A stretch of DNA of 36,485 bases from Bradyrhizobiaceae bacterium (lineage in GTDB: Bacteria; Pseudomonadota; Alphaproteobacteria; Rhizobiales; Aestuariivirgaceae): the NCBI GenBank assembly GCA_947475225.1, contig CANJMQ010000039.1, forward strand, positions 1 to 36,485. The letters are read 5' to 3'. Of this stretch, positions 17,216 through 25,951 are shown piece by piece. The notes beneath the pieces are model-generated. The model did no database searches. It was not told where the DNA came from and saw only the letters and a list, made by a program, of their open reading frames with translations. The position numbers and the translations under genes are program-made. Every line of letters begins with the position of its first letter. The first letter of the stretch is position 1.

Positions 17216-17265
17216 TGTTCGCTCCCTGGATTGCTTAGTTTTCATTTGTTTCGGTTTCTGCACGC

Positions 17266-17295
17266 ATAATCAAACCCGTTTCCCGCGTCGGTCAA
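17266..17295 (-). promoter_or_regulatory. Putative sigma-70 promoter of the Pot-like operon
   Basis: On the minus strand, TTGACC (17295-17290) and GATTAT (17271-17266) are 18 bases apart. Transcription would start near 17259, giving a leader of about 45 bases before the binding-protein gene. Confidence 0.45.
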
Positions 17296-17363
17296 GGGCT
17301 TATCCAGGACGGGTGCCGCGGGGTCACATTGCAAGCCGCACCCGCTGCAAGCATAAGGGACAA

Positions 17364-18248
17364 ATGAGTGCCCTCGCAGCAAAGCCGGATTCGCATCTAG
17401 TCCCCGCAATTGCCGTTGCCCTGTGCGGAGCGATGTGGGGCGTCTTCTGGGTGCCTTTGCACTGGTTTGGATCTGAGGGCGTTGGTGGCGCCTGGGTCTC
17501 GCTCACGTTCAACGCCATGGCAATGCTGTCCGCGCTTCCCTGGCTGATGCGCCGCGCTGCGTGGCAAGGCTTTGCAGATCAAGCCGTCAACGGTCTTTTG
17601 CTTGGCACGGCTTTCTCGCTCTACACGGTGAGCCTCGTGCTGACCGATGTCATCCATGCCATTCTGCTTTTCTATCTGACGCCAGTCTGGAGCACCTTGG
17701 CTGGTCGGTTCTTTCTTCGGGAACGCCTCAGCGGCAGCAGGCTGTTTGCCATGTTTCTGGGCTTTGCAGGGCTCGCCGCCGTGCTCGGCGTCAAGGATGG
17801 GATTCCGCTTCCTCGAAACTGGGGGGATGCGCTGGCCCTCATCAGCGGCATCTGCTGGGCTGCCGGTACGCTGCGTAGCTTTCACCGTCCGACCCGCAAG
17901 GTTGCACTTCCCGTCTTTTGCTTTGCGTTCGGTGGCTTCCTGTCGTCTGGAGCCATTCTCGCCATTGCCACGGGACTGGCCCTGCCTCTCGCTGAGCCTG
18001 GTCACCTGATGGACATGCTGCCATGGATCATGCTGCTTGGCCTCATCATCTTCGTTCCACCCAATTTTCTGGTCCTCTGGGCAGCCCAACGCATCGACTC
18101 GGCCCGCGTAGGCATCCTGCTCATGACGGAGGTTCTGTTCGGCACTCTCTCGGCAGGCTTCCTTTCCGGCCAGCCATTCGGGCTCTCCGAGGGCATCGGC
18201 ACTGCGCTGATCGTCGGTGCCGGCCTCATCGAGGTGCTTCGCCGCTGA
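17364..18248 (+). CDS. DMT-family (EamA) transporter
   Basis: A 294-residue membrane protein with ten hydrophobic segments in two EamA-like halves (first starting AIAVALCGAMWGVFWVPLHW; second ending GIGTALIVGAGLIEVLRR). The family mostly exports or exchanges metabolites and amino acids. AAGGGA lies just before the ATG. It is divergent from the Pot-like operon, so the two share an upstream region of about 150 bases and may be co-regulated. Its last 23 bases overlap the convergent desaturase gene. The substrate is unknown. Confidence 0.85.
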   Translation: MSALAAKPDSHLVPAIAVALCGAMWGVFWVPLHWFGSEGVGGAWVSLTFNAMAMLSALPWLMRRAAWQGFADQAVNGLLLGTAFSLYTVSLVLTDVIHAILLFYLTPVWSTLAGRFFLRERLSGSRLFAMFLGFAGLAAVLGVKDGIPLPRNWGDALALISGICWAAGTLRSFHRPTRKVALPVFCFAFGGFLSSGAILAIATGLALPLAEPGHLMDMLPWIMLLGLIIFVPPNFLVLWAAQRIDSARVGILLMTEVLFGTLSAGFLSGQPFGLSEGIGTALIVGAGLIEVLRR

Positions 18249-19122
18249 GCACGGGATGTTCGTTCCGCGGATCGGGCACAAGTCCCTCGATCCTGACCCC
18301 CTTTGTTTCGAGAACGGGGCGCAGTTCGTCGAAAACCGACTTGTAGCGATAAAAGGGGATTGCCGGCATCATGTGATGAATGAGGTGATAGTTCTGCCCT
18401 TGCAGCAGGAAGTTGGCGAAAGGAAAGAGCGAGATGCGGGTATTGCGGTAACGGCCGGTCTCATGATGATCGTGATGCGGCGTCCATGTGAAGAAGGTGA
18501 GCATCGCGGTTTGCCCGATCCACCACGGAACGAACCACAGGAACAGGACCTCACGCCAGTAACCAAGCGCCAGGAACCCCAATACGATGAGCGCGTGTGA
18601 GGTGTAGCTGATGAACGTGTAGACATATTCCCGGCGGGTGCAGTTGAAGCGCTTGCAGTCGCGGTGCTGCTGAACGGGATTGAAATAATTGATGAGCGCG
18701 ACCGGCAGGCGAATGAAGATCCATCCGGGGAAGCTTCCGCGGGCATAGATGTCCGGGTCATTGTCCTCGTTGGTGTGCGCATGGTGTTCCATGTGCTGAC
18801 GCTTGTGCTGGTGATAGTTCAGCCACAAAGGAGCACAGGCGATGATGCCGGCCAGAGCATCGATCCAGCGAAGGTTCTTGCGGCGCGAGCTAATGTTGGA
18901 ATGCACGGCTTCATGTACAACAGTGTAGAGCGCATAGAGGAACACCGTGTTGCCGAGTGCCCCAAGCCACATCGGGATAAGGCCTGCCACCGCGAGGCCT
19001 GTCGCCACGAAGAACAGCAGGAAGAGTTCCAGTTCAAGAAGCAAGGTACGGCCACCAAAATCAGGGGTGTGCCGCCGACCTACCTCCGCCTCGTGGCGGA
19101 CCGTCGATGCAGATTGATCCAT
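18226..19122 (-). CDS. Fatty acid desaturase / beta-carotene hydroxylase-like membrane di-iron enzyme
   Basis: A 298-residue membrane protein with the histidine boxes of the FA_desaturase superfamily: HEAVHSN (about 70), HQHKRQHMEHHAHTN (about 104-118), HHDHHE (about 217) and YHLIHHMMP (about 247). Intervening hydrophobic stretches can form four membrane spans. All iron ligands appear present, so it should be an active oxygen-dependent desaturase or hydroxylase acting on a lipid-like substrate. GAGG lies four to five bases before the ATG. The substrate (fatty acyl, carotenoid or other) cannot be decided by eye. Confidence 0.85.
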   Translation of the reverse strand: MDQSASTVRHEAEVGRRHTPDFGGRTLLLELELFLLFFVATGLAVAGLIPMWLGALGNTVFLYALYTVVHEAVHSNISSRRKNLRWIDALAGIIACAPLWLNYHQHKRQHMEHHAHTNEDNDPDIYARGSFPGWIFIRLPVALINYFNPVQQHRDCKRFNCTRREYVYTFISYTSHALIVLGFLALGYWREVLFLWFVPWWIGQTAMLTFFTWTPHHDHHETGRYRNTRISLFPFANFLLQGQNYHLIHHMMPAIPFYRYKSVFDELRPVLETKGVRIEGLVPDPRNEHPVLSGEAPR

Positions 19123-19199
19123 ACCGCCTCGCTTTAGAGGTGTCCAAAAAACTGGATAGGCATCAAGCTAAGGAGTTCCGGCCTGACCTGTCAAGGCGC

Positions 19200-19991
19200 C
19201 TACCGGATTGTATCCAGATATCGCAGGAAGAGCTCGCGCTCGGTGGTGATATCGAGCTTGGCATAGATGCTGCGGCGGTGGTTCTTCACTGTCCCCCTCG
19301 CAAGGCCCAGTTTCGCGGCGATTCCGATGGTCGGATGCCCAGTGAGAATGAGGCCCACGATATCCCGCTCACGGGCGCTGAGTTCAGGCCATATCCGTTC
19401 CTCGGGAGCCAGGGCAATTGGATGCCTGGGCGACCGCAGGCCGGTGACTGGAGGTTGCGCGGTTCGGCGAAAAGCCAGCCCCCGCGCCCGCGTGTCGAGC
19501 GCATGGAGGGCGGCAAGAACTGGAAACTGCGCCTCGATCCTCGCAACATCACTGCGGCTGAAACGCCCCTTGCGCCGGTCCAGGAAAATCCCGAGGCACC
19601 AACCCGGCCCATCCTCAAGGAGTACGCCGAGTTCGTCGGTGATGACGGACTGCACGAGGAAATCCGCAACATATTGCACTGGCGCCGCGGCGAGCAGACG
19701 GACGACACCCGGCTTCTGCTGCTCGCGCCACTGCCTGTAGAATGGATCATACGGATAGTAACGGTCCAGATAATTGGCCACCATCTCGTCAGAATAGTTG
19801 CGGTGCGATACAAACTCCGGCCTCTCGCTCACTGAGTAGCGGACCACCGTCACAAGATCATGCGGCACGAGCAATGCGATGACATCAACCAGCTTATCGA
19901 GGTGCTGATCAGAACCGACAGCATCGATGGCTGCGGCAAGTACTCGCACGTCTGCAGAGGTGGAGTCAGACAGGCCCGGCATTTGCCGCAT
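19200..19991 (-). CDS. LuxR-family transcriptional regulator
   Basis: A 263-residue protein. The C-terminal LuxR-type helix-turn-helix (about 198-258: ELSARERDIVGLILTGHP, IAAKLGLARGTVKNHRRSIYAKL) is clear. The N-terminal 180 residues (PHDLVTVVRYSVSERPEFV; DRYYPYDPFYRQW) form a GAF/PAS-like sensory region, not a recognisable acyl-homoserine-lactone domain. It is divergent from the SDR gene at 20154 and is the obvious candidate to control it. A second ATG at 19982 is nearly as good a start. Confidence 0.85.
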   Translation of the reverse strand: MRQMPGLSDSTSADVRVLAAAIDAVGSDQHLDKLVDVIALLVPHDLVTVVRYSVSERPEFVSHRNYSDEMVANYLDRYYPYDPFYRQWREQQKPGVVRLLAAAPVQYVADFLVQSVITDELGVLLEDGPGWCLGIFLDRRKGRFSRSDVARIEAQFPVLAALHALDTRARGLAFRRTAQPPVTGLRSPRHPIALAPEERIWPELSARERDIVGLILTGHPTIGIAAKLGLARGTVKNHRRSIYAKLDITTERELFLRYLDTIR

Positions 19992-20153
19992 CCTGTATCC
20001 AAAGGCACATGGCAGCAGTAAAGGACCTCATCTAGCCTTCTCTTTCAACGCGTAAAGACGGTGCAAATAACCAATGTTCCGACCACATCATTCTCACCGC
20101 CCCGGCCGGCAACTTCAAGCTCATCATCCCGGCAGGCACGCGGAGCCATCGTC

Positions 20154-20978
20154 ATGAAGACGCTGGCAGACAAGTGCGCGCTCATCACAGGTGGTCTCAC
20201 CGGACAGGGCCATGCCATCGCCCGGGCCCTGGTGGCGGAGGGCGCCTCGGTCGCGGTCGGCTCCTTTGTCGGCCCTGGCGCGCGACTGGGAGACGCCGCA
20301 GCCTATCCCGAAGAGGCTGAAATCTCGCGCGTGAAGCTGTCGCTCGAGGCACCGGGAGTCCACGTCTTCGCGGGCCATCTCGATGTCCGCGACGAAGACA
20401 GCATCCGAACCTTCATCTCCGCGGCTGAAACCTCCTGTGGCCCGATTGACATATTAGTCAACGCAGCCGGCACCACGGCGGAACAGCCGGTATGCGGTCA
20501 CCCGGACAATCTTTGGCAGAAAATCCTGGACACCAACCTGACGGGTGCCTTCCGCATGATCCGCGCTCTGCTGCCGGGCATGATGGCGCGCAAGTGGGGC
20601 CGCATCATCAACATTGGATCTACCGCGGCAACCGTCGGCTGGAAGGACAATCCTGCCTATTGTGCCTCGAAGGCGGGCCTCCTCGGCCTCACCCGTTGCG
20701 TGGCGCTCGAGGGCGCACCGCATGGCGTAAGCTGCGTCATGATTTCGCCGACCTGGGTCGAAACCGAACTGATGCGCCGGAACGTGGCACAGTTGGTGGC
20801 ACGCGAAGACAGTGGCCGTACCGTCGAAGACGCCATGGCAGAAATCGCAGCCCAGAACCCACAGGAGCGCATCATCCAGCCGGGAGAAGTGGCATCACTT
20901 GCGGCATATCTCTGTCGCGACGATGCGCGGGGTATTACCGCCGAGAATATCCAGATTACAGGTGGTGCATTGTGGTGA
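20154..20978 (+). CDS. SDR-family oxidoreductase
   Basis: A 274-residue short-chain dehydrogenase/reductase. It has the cofactor motif ITGGLTGQGHAIARAL, an NAAG-type motif (ILVNAAGTT), a catalytic Ser in NIGSTAATVGW and the catalytic YxxxK in AYCASKAG. It ends with a typical GITAENIQITGGALW. It likely oxidises or reduces a hydroxyl or keto group with NAD(P)H. GGAG lies 8 bases before the ATG at 20154. A second solute-binding protein gene follows 97 bases downstream, and the two may be one transcript. Confidence 0.88.
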   Translation: MKTLADKCALITGGLTGQGHAIARALVAEGASVAVGSFVGPGARLGDAAAYPEEAEISRVKLSLEAPGVHVFAGHLDVRDEDSIRTFISAAETSCGPIDILVNAAGTTAEQPVCGHPDNLWQKILDTNLTGAFRMIRALLPGMMARKWGRIINIGSTAATVGWKDNPAYCASKAGLLGLTRCVALEGAPHGVSCVMISPTWVETELMRRNVAQLVAREDSGRTVEDAMAEIAAQNPQERIIQPGEVASLAAYLCRDDARGITAENIQITGGALW

Positions 20979-21018
20979 GAGACGCAAACCCGCCTGCCCC
21001 TTGCACACCTGGGGTTTA

Positions 21019-21033
21019 GATGATTCAATCATC
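21019..21033. promoter_or_regulatory. 15-bp palindrome upstream of the second binding-protein gene
   Basis: GATGATTCAATCATC is a perfect palindrome around a central C, 43 bases before the start at 21076. The position and symmetry fit an operator, but no second copy was found and the binding protein is unknown. Confidence 0.3.
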
Positions 21034-21075
21034 CCCATGCCTGCCTGTCGATGAGAATGAAGAAGGATTGTTCCC

Positions 21076-22200
21076 ATGAAGACGACGTACAGCACTCTGT
21101 CCCGCCGGCGTTTGCTCGGACAAGCCGCCGTTGGACTGGCGGTGCCCGCAATCCTCGGTCGGGCCATGGTGTCCACGGCGCAGGCCGCCTTCGAAGGCGA
21201 GAGCCTGATCGTCGTCTCGTGGTCAGGCAACCATGAACTGAGCTTCCGGAAGGCAGTCGTCGAGCCGTTCAACGCCCAATATGGCACCAAGGTCGAGACG
21301 GTTGGGGGTTGGGACCAGATGGTCTCGCAAATCGTCGCAGCGCCCGCCGACAACCCACCCTTCGATATCACCATTGCCGACGAATACACGACCTCCGCGG
21401 GCCTTGCCGAAAACCTCTTCCTTGAAACCGACCGCAGCAAGATCAAGGGATTTGATACCGTCTACCCCTGGTTCGATGCAACGCGCGGCGATGCCAGGAA
21501 GTTCGGTGTGCCCTTCGGCGGTGGCTCGCTTTGGATGCTGACAGCCAAGAGTGCCGGCCTCGAGCCTAACAGCTGGGCGCATTTCTGGGACCCCAAGGTG
21601 CTGGGCAAGACGACGATGGACGCTGCGGCCTTCTACTGGGACCTCTGCATTCCGGCCCTTCTCTCGAAGACCAAGCCCGGCATTGAAGAAGTCTTTGGTA
21701 CGCCAGCCGAACTAGAACCTCTCTTCGTGGAACTCGAGAAGCTGCGCATGCCGAAATGGTACAAGGATGGCGCTGAGCTTTCCAACCTCATGCTGCAGCA
21801 GGAAGCGGAAGTTGCCATGATGTATTCCGCTGATGCCTATGGCTTCATCAAGGATCACGGCGCGGAATTTTCGGCGGCCATTCCATCCGAGGGCACAGCA
21901 TCCTACACCAATTGGTTCATGAAGGTGCGCGGTACAAAGCATTCCGACCTGGCCGACCTGTTCCAATCCTACCTGCTCGAGAAGGACACGCAGCAGCGCT
22001 TCCTCGACGTATCGACGGACTTCATGTCACGCTCCGACCTGGTAGCACCCACGCATTGGATGAATTATCCGAGGTCGAACGAAGACATGGGTCGCATGTT
22101 CAACCTCTTCAGCCTGCAGGGCTGGGCAGTTTTCGGCACCAACTGGGATGCCCTCGACGGTCGCATGAAAAAGGTGATCGAGGTGACAACGCAGGGCTGA
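21076..22200 (+). CDS. Extracellular solute-binding protein, paralogue (copy 2, orphan, Tat signal)
   Basis: A 374-residue protein with a twin-arginine leader (LSRRRLLGQ, cleavage near STAQAA). Its mature part is closely similar to the binding protein at 16088-17215: shared AFEGESLI-VSWSGN, ETVGGWDQ, APADNPPFD, GLAENL, TDRSKI, KVRGTKH-DLADLF and YP-SNED. AAGGA lies 8 bases before the ATG. No permease or ATPase genes accompany it, so it probably feeds the PotABC-like complex encoded 5-7 kb away, with altered specificity or regulation. Its stop codon coincides with the start of a methyltransferase remnant, marking a possible junction. Confidence 0.9.
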   Translation: MKTTYSTLSRRRLLGQAAVGLAVPAILGRAMVSTAQAAFEGESLIVVSWSGNHELSFRKAVVEPFNAQYGTKVETVGGWDQMVSQIVAAPADNPPFDITIADEYTTSAGLAENLFLETDRSKIKGFDTVYPWFDATRGDARKFGVPFGGGSLWMLTAKSAGLEPNSWAHFWDPKVLGKTTMDAAAFYWDLCIPALLSKTKPGIEEVFGTPAELEPLFVELEKLRMPKWYKDGAELSNLMLQQEAEVAMMYSADAYGFIKDHGAEFSAAIPSEGTASYTNWFMKVRGTKHSDLADLFQSYLLEKDTQQRFLDVSTDFMSRSDLVAPTHWMNYPRSNEDMGRMFNLFSLQGWAVFGTNWDALDGRMKKVIEVTTQG

Positions 22201-22279
22201 CATCGTCATAGATCCGTTCATGGGGTACGGTTCGACCCTGATTGCCTGCCAAACGACAGGGCGGATCTGCAGGGCCAGC
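22196..22279 (+). pseudogene. Remnant of a DNA methyltransferase (AdoMet-binding motif I part)
   Basis: Twenty-eight codons read ADIVIDPFMGYGSTLIACQ, then TTGRICRAS. This is the motif I region (DPF-x-G-x-G-(S/T)TL-IA, GR-x-CR) found near the C-terminus of beta-class and ParB-linked site-specific DNA methyltransferases. The frame then loses similarity where 'ELDPxYVDVxVRRWQ' is expected, and upstream lies the unrelated stop of the binding-protein gene. It is therefore a broken end piece. It lies on the same strand and in the right order relative to the remnant at 9276-9371. Confidence 0.6.
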
Positions 22280-22893
22280 CTCGGTACACAGCAGCAGTTG
22301 GCCAGGAAAGACTACAGGCGTGTGCTGGATCCAACTGCAACGCCCGAGCCGATCGAGCGAGACGGAACCCCAGTTAATCGACCGAGCGCATCAGAGATCA
22401 CACGATTTTCTGGGGCGACATTGGTAATTTCGGACAGATGGGAGTTGATACCCTCAAGCGCATCGTTGTTCGAGGCGTATTTGGCGGAAGTTTCGGGATT
22501 TTCGATCCATACCCGACAAGCACCAGAGGTACAGCAGGGCTCAGGTCGTCGGCAATCCTGATGCGGTCATTCGACATGCGAGACAACTGAAGACTCGAGA
22601 TTGAGTCTAAGGATCCCTAAATGCCAAAAGCTCATCGTTGCTCTGGCTATCAATGAAGCGCGGTTGCTCTCGCGTCTCGGTGGCGCTTCTTCGAAGCGGT
22701 TCTCACGGTGCGGATTATCCCGACGGGCACCTTAGCAAGATCAGTCGCATGAGCACTGCCATAGCTTCGGTACGACCAAGACCGCCATGCAATGCAAGAT
22801 CACCCGCACACTCAGCCAGGGCGCGATGAGCATATCGCGCGGAACACTGACCTATCCTTCAGTCCAGTCTTTCCAGAACCGACCGGACCGATG
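22201..22893. other. Decayed region with no intact gene
   Basis: About 690 bases. The first 80 hold the methyltransferase remnant. A plus-strand frame from 22378 to 22590 is open (ATG at 22438, MGVDTLKRIVVRGVFGG, ends SFDMRDN), but it has no good ribosome binding site and no family I recognise. In one minus-strand frame around 22750-22850, AHRALAECAGDLALHGGLG looks protein-like but is also unrecognised. The local base composition is less GC-rich than the flanks, fitting foreign or decaying DNA. Confidence 0.5.
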
Positions 22894-25800
22894 TCAGACG
22901 CGGACCATGGCAGCTTCCAGTGCATCTGCCAGGATGTCCGCCTCACGCAGGCCGAAGGGCATGGGCGGCTTGATTTTCAAGACGTTGTCGAAGGGGCCAT
23001 CAGTGGAAATCAGCACACCATGATTGCGCATGTCGTTGGCAATCAGGCCTGCCTCTTCGGTTGCCGGGTCCAGCGTGACCTGGTCCTTCACCAACTCGAC
23101 GCCGAGGAACAACCCCTGGCCGCGCACGTGGCCGATAAGGGGGTGCTTCTCTGCCAGCGCCGTGAAACGCGCCTTGAGGTAATCACCTGTGACGCGCGCT
23201 TTTGCCTGCAGATCCTCCTGCTCCAGCACGTCGAGCACCGCCATGCCCACCGCGGCGGACACTGGATTACCTCCGAAAGAGGAGAAGAACTCCATGCCGT
23301 TGGCGAAGGCCTTCGCGATTTCGGGTGTGGTGATGACGGCGGCCATGGGGTGGCCGTTGCCGATGGGTTTCCCGAGCGTCACGATATCGGGGACGATGCC
23401 TTGCGGCCCATGCGCCCACATATGGTTGCCGACACGCCCGAAGCCTGTCTGCACCTCGTCGACAATAACCAGACCACCGGCCTTGCGCACATGTTCGGCG
23501 GCCGTCTTGAGATAGGCATCCGGGAAGAACACCTGCCCGCCGCAGCCCGAGATCGCCTCGGCGATGAAGGCGGCGGGGCCGTGACCCGTCGTCTCGCGGA
23601 TCAGTTCCACCTTCTCGGCGACCGAGGCCGCATAGGCGATGCCGCTGTTCGCACCGTAGCCCTTGAATCGGCCACGATAGGGGTCGGCGAGTTCGGCGAT
23701 CTCAACGTAATCCGGCTTGCCTCGCCCACCCTTGCGGTTGAACTTGTAGGGGCTGACGTCGATCAGGCCGTTGGTGTTGCCGTGATAACCCCAGTCCAGC
23801 GTGATGGTGGCGCGACGGCCCGTCACTGTACGTGCCATGCGGAGCGCCAGCTCATTGGCCTCAGAGCCCGAGCACACGAGGTAGACGACGGAGAGCGGCT
23901 TGGGGAAACAGGAACCAAGCCTTTCCGCATAGTCAAGGATCGTATCGTGCAGGTAGCGTGTGTTGGTGTTGAGAATCGTGGCCTGGCGGTTGAGCGCTTC
24001 TACGACATGAGGGTGGCTATGGCCGACATGGCAGATGTTGTTGACGCCGTCGAGGAAGGCACGACCGGTGTGGTCGTAAAGATAGGCGCCGCGCCCGCGC
24101 ACGATTTTCAGCTTCTTCCGGTAACTAATAGACAGCGAGGGACCGAGCACCTCCGCACGGCGTTTCAGGAGCACGTCCGGTGGCGTCCTGTCGTGGGAAA
24201 AGCTCTCCGGGGCGAGGCGGAGGATGAGGTTCGGGTCGGGTGAGATCGCCCGCCAAACAGGCCACAGCGTAGGCTGGCCCACGCCGGGGAATTCACCTGA
24301 CTGGCCGAGCCGGTCGGTGATGATCTGGAAATGGAGGTGCGGCGCCCAGCCGCCATTCACTGTGTGCTCACCGATGGAACCTATCAGCTGACCCGCGGCG
24401 ATCTGCTGGCCTTCCTTCACCATCGCCAGCGTCTCGCGCGAGAGGTGGCCGTAGAGCGTCCAGAATAGGGTGCCATTGGCCCCGGCGCGATGTTCAAGGA
24501 TCACCGTCGGGCCGTAGTCATAGGGAAGTGCATTGTCGACCACACTCAGCACCTTGCCGGCGAGCGGCGCACGGAGCGCCGTTCCGGCAGCAATGAAGAT
24601 GTCCTGACCCAGGTGCTGCGAGCGCCATTCGGGCGAGGCGGCAGTGGCGAACTGTTCGCCCTTGTATACGTCGCGCACCTCTCCATAGAGGCCTATGGCG
24701 AAGCGCGCGTCCTCGTCGTGCAAGCGTGCCTTGAGCCAGTTCCAGTAGGCCTGTGGATCCGCGGCATGCTCCATGCCGGGGGCACCCGAATTTAGTTCCA
24801 GCAGGATGCGGCCTGAGCGGTCAAGGTCGACATCGAACATGGCGTGTGGGCTACAGTCCGGCGAGGACAGCCACTCGACGACAGCATCGCTCGTCGGAAT
24901 TGGCGCCAAGCCCGCAGCATGTCGAGTGAATGCGGCGAAGAATTCCGGATTGGTCCTGTCCAGTCGCTCGAGCAGGCGGAAGGCGGGGGCCTGCGAAACG
25001 AGGAGATAGTCGTTGTCTGGAAATTCCTTCGCGCGGCGCGAGGAGATGCAGACGCTCATGGCGAGGCGCGCCGCGACGAGGTCGAAGAGAATCGTGGATT
25101 CTTCCGCTTCCAGCGGGAAAACCTTGGCATAGGCAGCGATCAGGGGAGCTGCGGACTGGTAGACATCCGCAACGTCGAGCAACCCATAGGCCAGCGTAAC
25201 AGCAAGTTCGTTGATCTGTCGCCCATGCGTCATGTCGCCGAAGTCGATGAGGCCGGCGACGGTGGATGTGGCGGCATCGACAACGATATTGTTGTCGTTG
25301 GCGTCCTGGTGCAGAACCGCGCCGCGCAGGGTGGAAAGACTCGGCAGCACGCGCGCCTCATAGCGGGCGAAAATGCGGGCCACGAGGTCCCGCCGCTCAG
25401 GCACAATGTCGGAAAGCCACGGTTTCACTGTCATCACCTCATCGAGGTTCCACAGGAAGCCGGGGCGAAAGGCGGCCGGGTGACCGAAGCCCTTGAGCGC
25501 GCGTGACAGGCGCCCCATGAAAGTTCCAAGGCTTTCGAGCAGCGCAGGTGAGTTGCTCGCGGCGGAATAGAGCTCTCCCGGTAGATAAGTGATCAGCCGC
25601 ACGGCATGGCGCGAGGTGCCGTGATCCCACTGGACGGTTTCATCGCCTTCCTTGGTGGTGACAACACGCTGCAGGCCAAGCTCCGGATCAGCGCGTTCTA
25701 CGTGCTTCATCACGGCGTTCTGAAGGGCGAGGAAGTCCAGGTCCTCCGCCGCATTGGCGATCTTCAGCACGAACTTTCCCGCAGGGGAATCGACGAGGAA

Positions 25801-25929
25801 GTTCTGGTCACGCTCACTCACCAACTCCGTCAGCGTTCCCTCGACGCCGTAGTCGCGCACCAGCAGACGCTGCGCCTCGGCGGGGCTGAAGACAGGCTTG
25901 GGGGAATCAAAAACTGAGAACTGGTTCAC
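22894..25929 (-). CDS. Trifunctional fusion: APH-type kinase, M23 metallopeptidase domain, class III aminotransferase/phospholyase
   Basis: A 1,011-residue protein. Residues about 15-330 form an aminoglycoside-phosphotransferase/choline-kinase-like domain with the catalytic His207-x-Asp209-x4-Asn214 motif ([13 protein letters not shown]) and DFG at 229. Residues about 415-575 form an M23 (lysostaphin/LytM-type) domain with all zinc ligands present: His439-x3-Asp443 (HLGQD) and His531-x-His533 (HLH), plus YGHLS at 495. Residues about 590-1011 form a class III PLP enzyme with Asp824 ([10 protein letters not shown]) and PLP-lysine 854 ([11 protein letters not shown]). Related human enzymes are hydroxylysine kinase and the phosphohydroxylysine/phosphoethanolamine phospholyases, so a likely reaction is phosphorylation of a hydroxyl-amine followed by PLP-dependent elimination (inferred). 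The M23 role is unknown; there is no signal peptide. The GTG at 25929 has AAGGA 7 bases upstream. Confidence 0.88.
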   Translation of the reverse strand: MNQFSVFDSPKPVFSPAEAQRLLVRDYGVEGTLTELVSERDQNFLVDSPAGKFVLKIANAAEDLDFLALQNAVMKHVERADPELGLQRVVTTKEGDETVQWDHGTSRHAVRLITYLPGELYSAASNSPALLESLGTFMGRLSRALKGFGHPAAFRPGFLWNLDEVMTVKPWLSDIVPERRDLVARIFARYEARVLPSLSTLRGAVLHQDANDNNIVVDAATSTVAGLIDFGDMTHGRQINELAVTLAYGLLDVADVYQSAAPLIAAYAKVFPLEAEESTILFDLVAARLAMSVCISSRRAKEFPDNDYLLVSQAPAFRLLERLDRTNPEFFAAFTRHAAGLAPIPTSDAVVEWLSSPDCSPHAMFDVDLDRSGRILLELNSGAPGMEHAADPQAYWNWLKARLHDEDARFAIGLYGEVRDVYKGEQFATAASPEWRSQHLGQDIFIAAGTALRAPLAGKVLSVVDNALPYDYGPTVILEHRAGANGTLFWTLYGHLSRETLAMVKEGQQIAAGQLIGSIGEHTVNGGWAPHLHFQIITDRLGQSGEFPGVGQPTLWPVWRAISPDPNLILRLAPESFSHDRTPPDVLLKRRAEVLGPSLSISYRKKLKIVRGRGAYLYDHTGRAFLDGVNNICHVGHSHPHVVEALNRQATILNTNTRYLHDTILDYAERLGSCFPKPLSVVYLVCSGSEANELALRMARTVTGRRATITLDWGYHGNTNGLIDVSPYKFNRKGGRGKPDYVEIAELADPYRGRFKGYGANSGIAYAASVAEKVELIRETTGHGPAAFIAEAISGCGGQVFFPDAYLKTAAEHVRKAGGLVIVDEVQTGFGRVGNHMWAHGPQGIVPDIVTLGKPIGNGHPMAAVITTPEIAKAFANGMEFFSSFGGNPVSAAVGMAVLDVLEQEDLQAKARVTGDYLKARFTALAEKHPLIGHVRGQGLFLGVELVKDQVTLDPATEEAGLIANDMRNHGVLISTDGPFDNVLKIKPPMPFGLREADILADALEAAMVRV

Positions 25930-25951
25930 GGCATGTTCCTTCGCGCGCGGG

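Noticed and set aside
22792..24243. Plus-strand open frame of 483 codons opposite the aminotransferase part of the fusion
   Set aside because: It is antisense to conserved PLP-enzyme motifs and has no recognisable domain or ribosome binding site.
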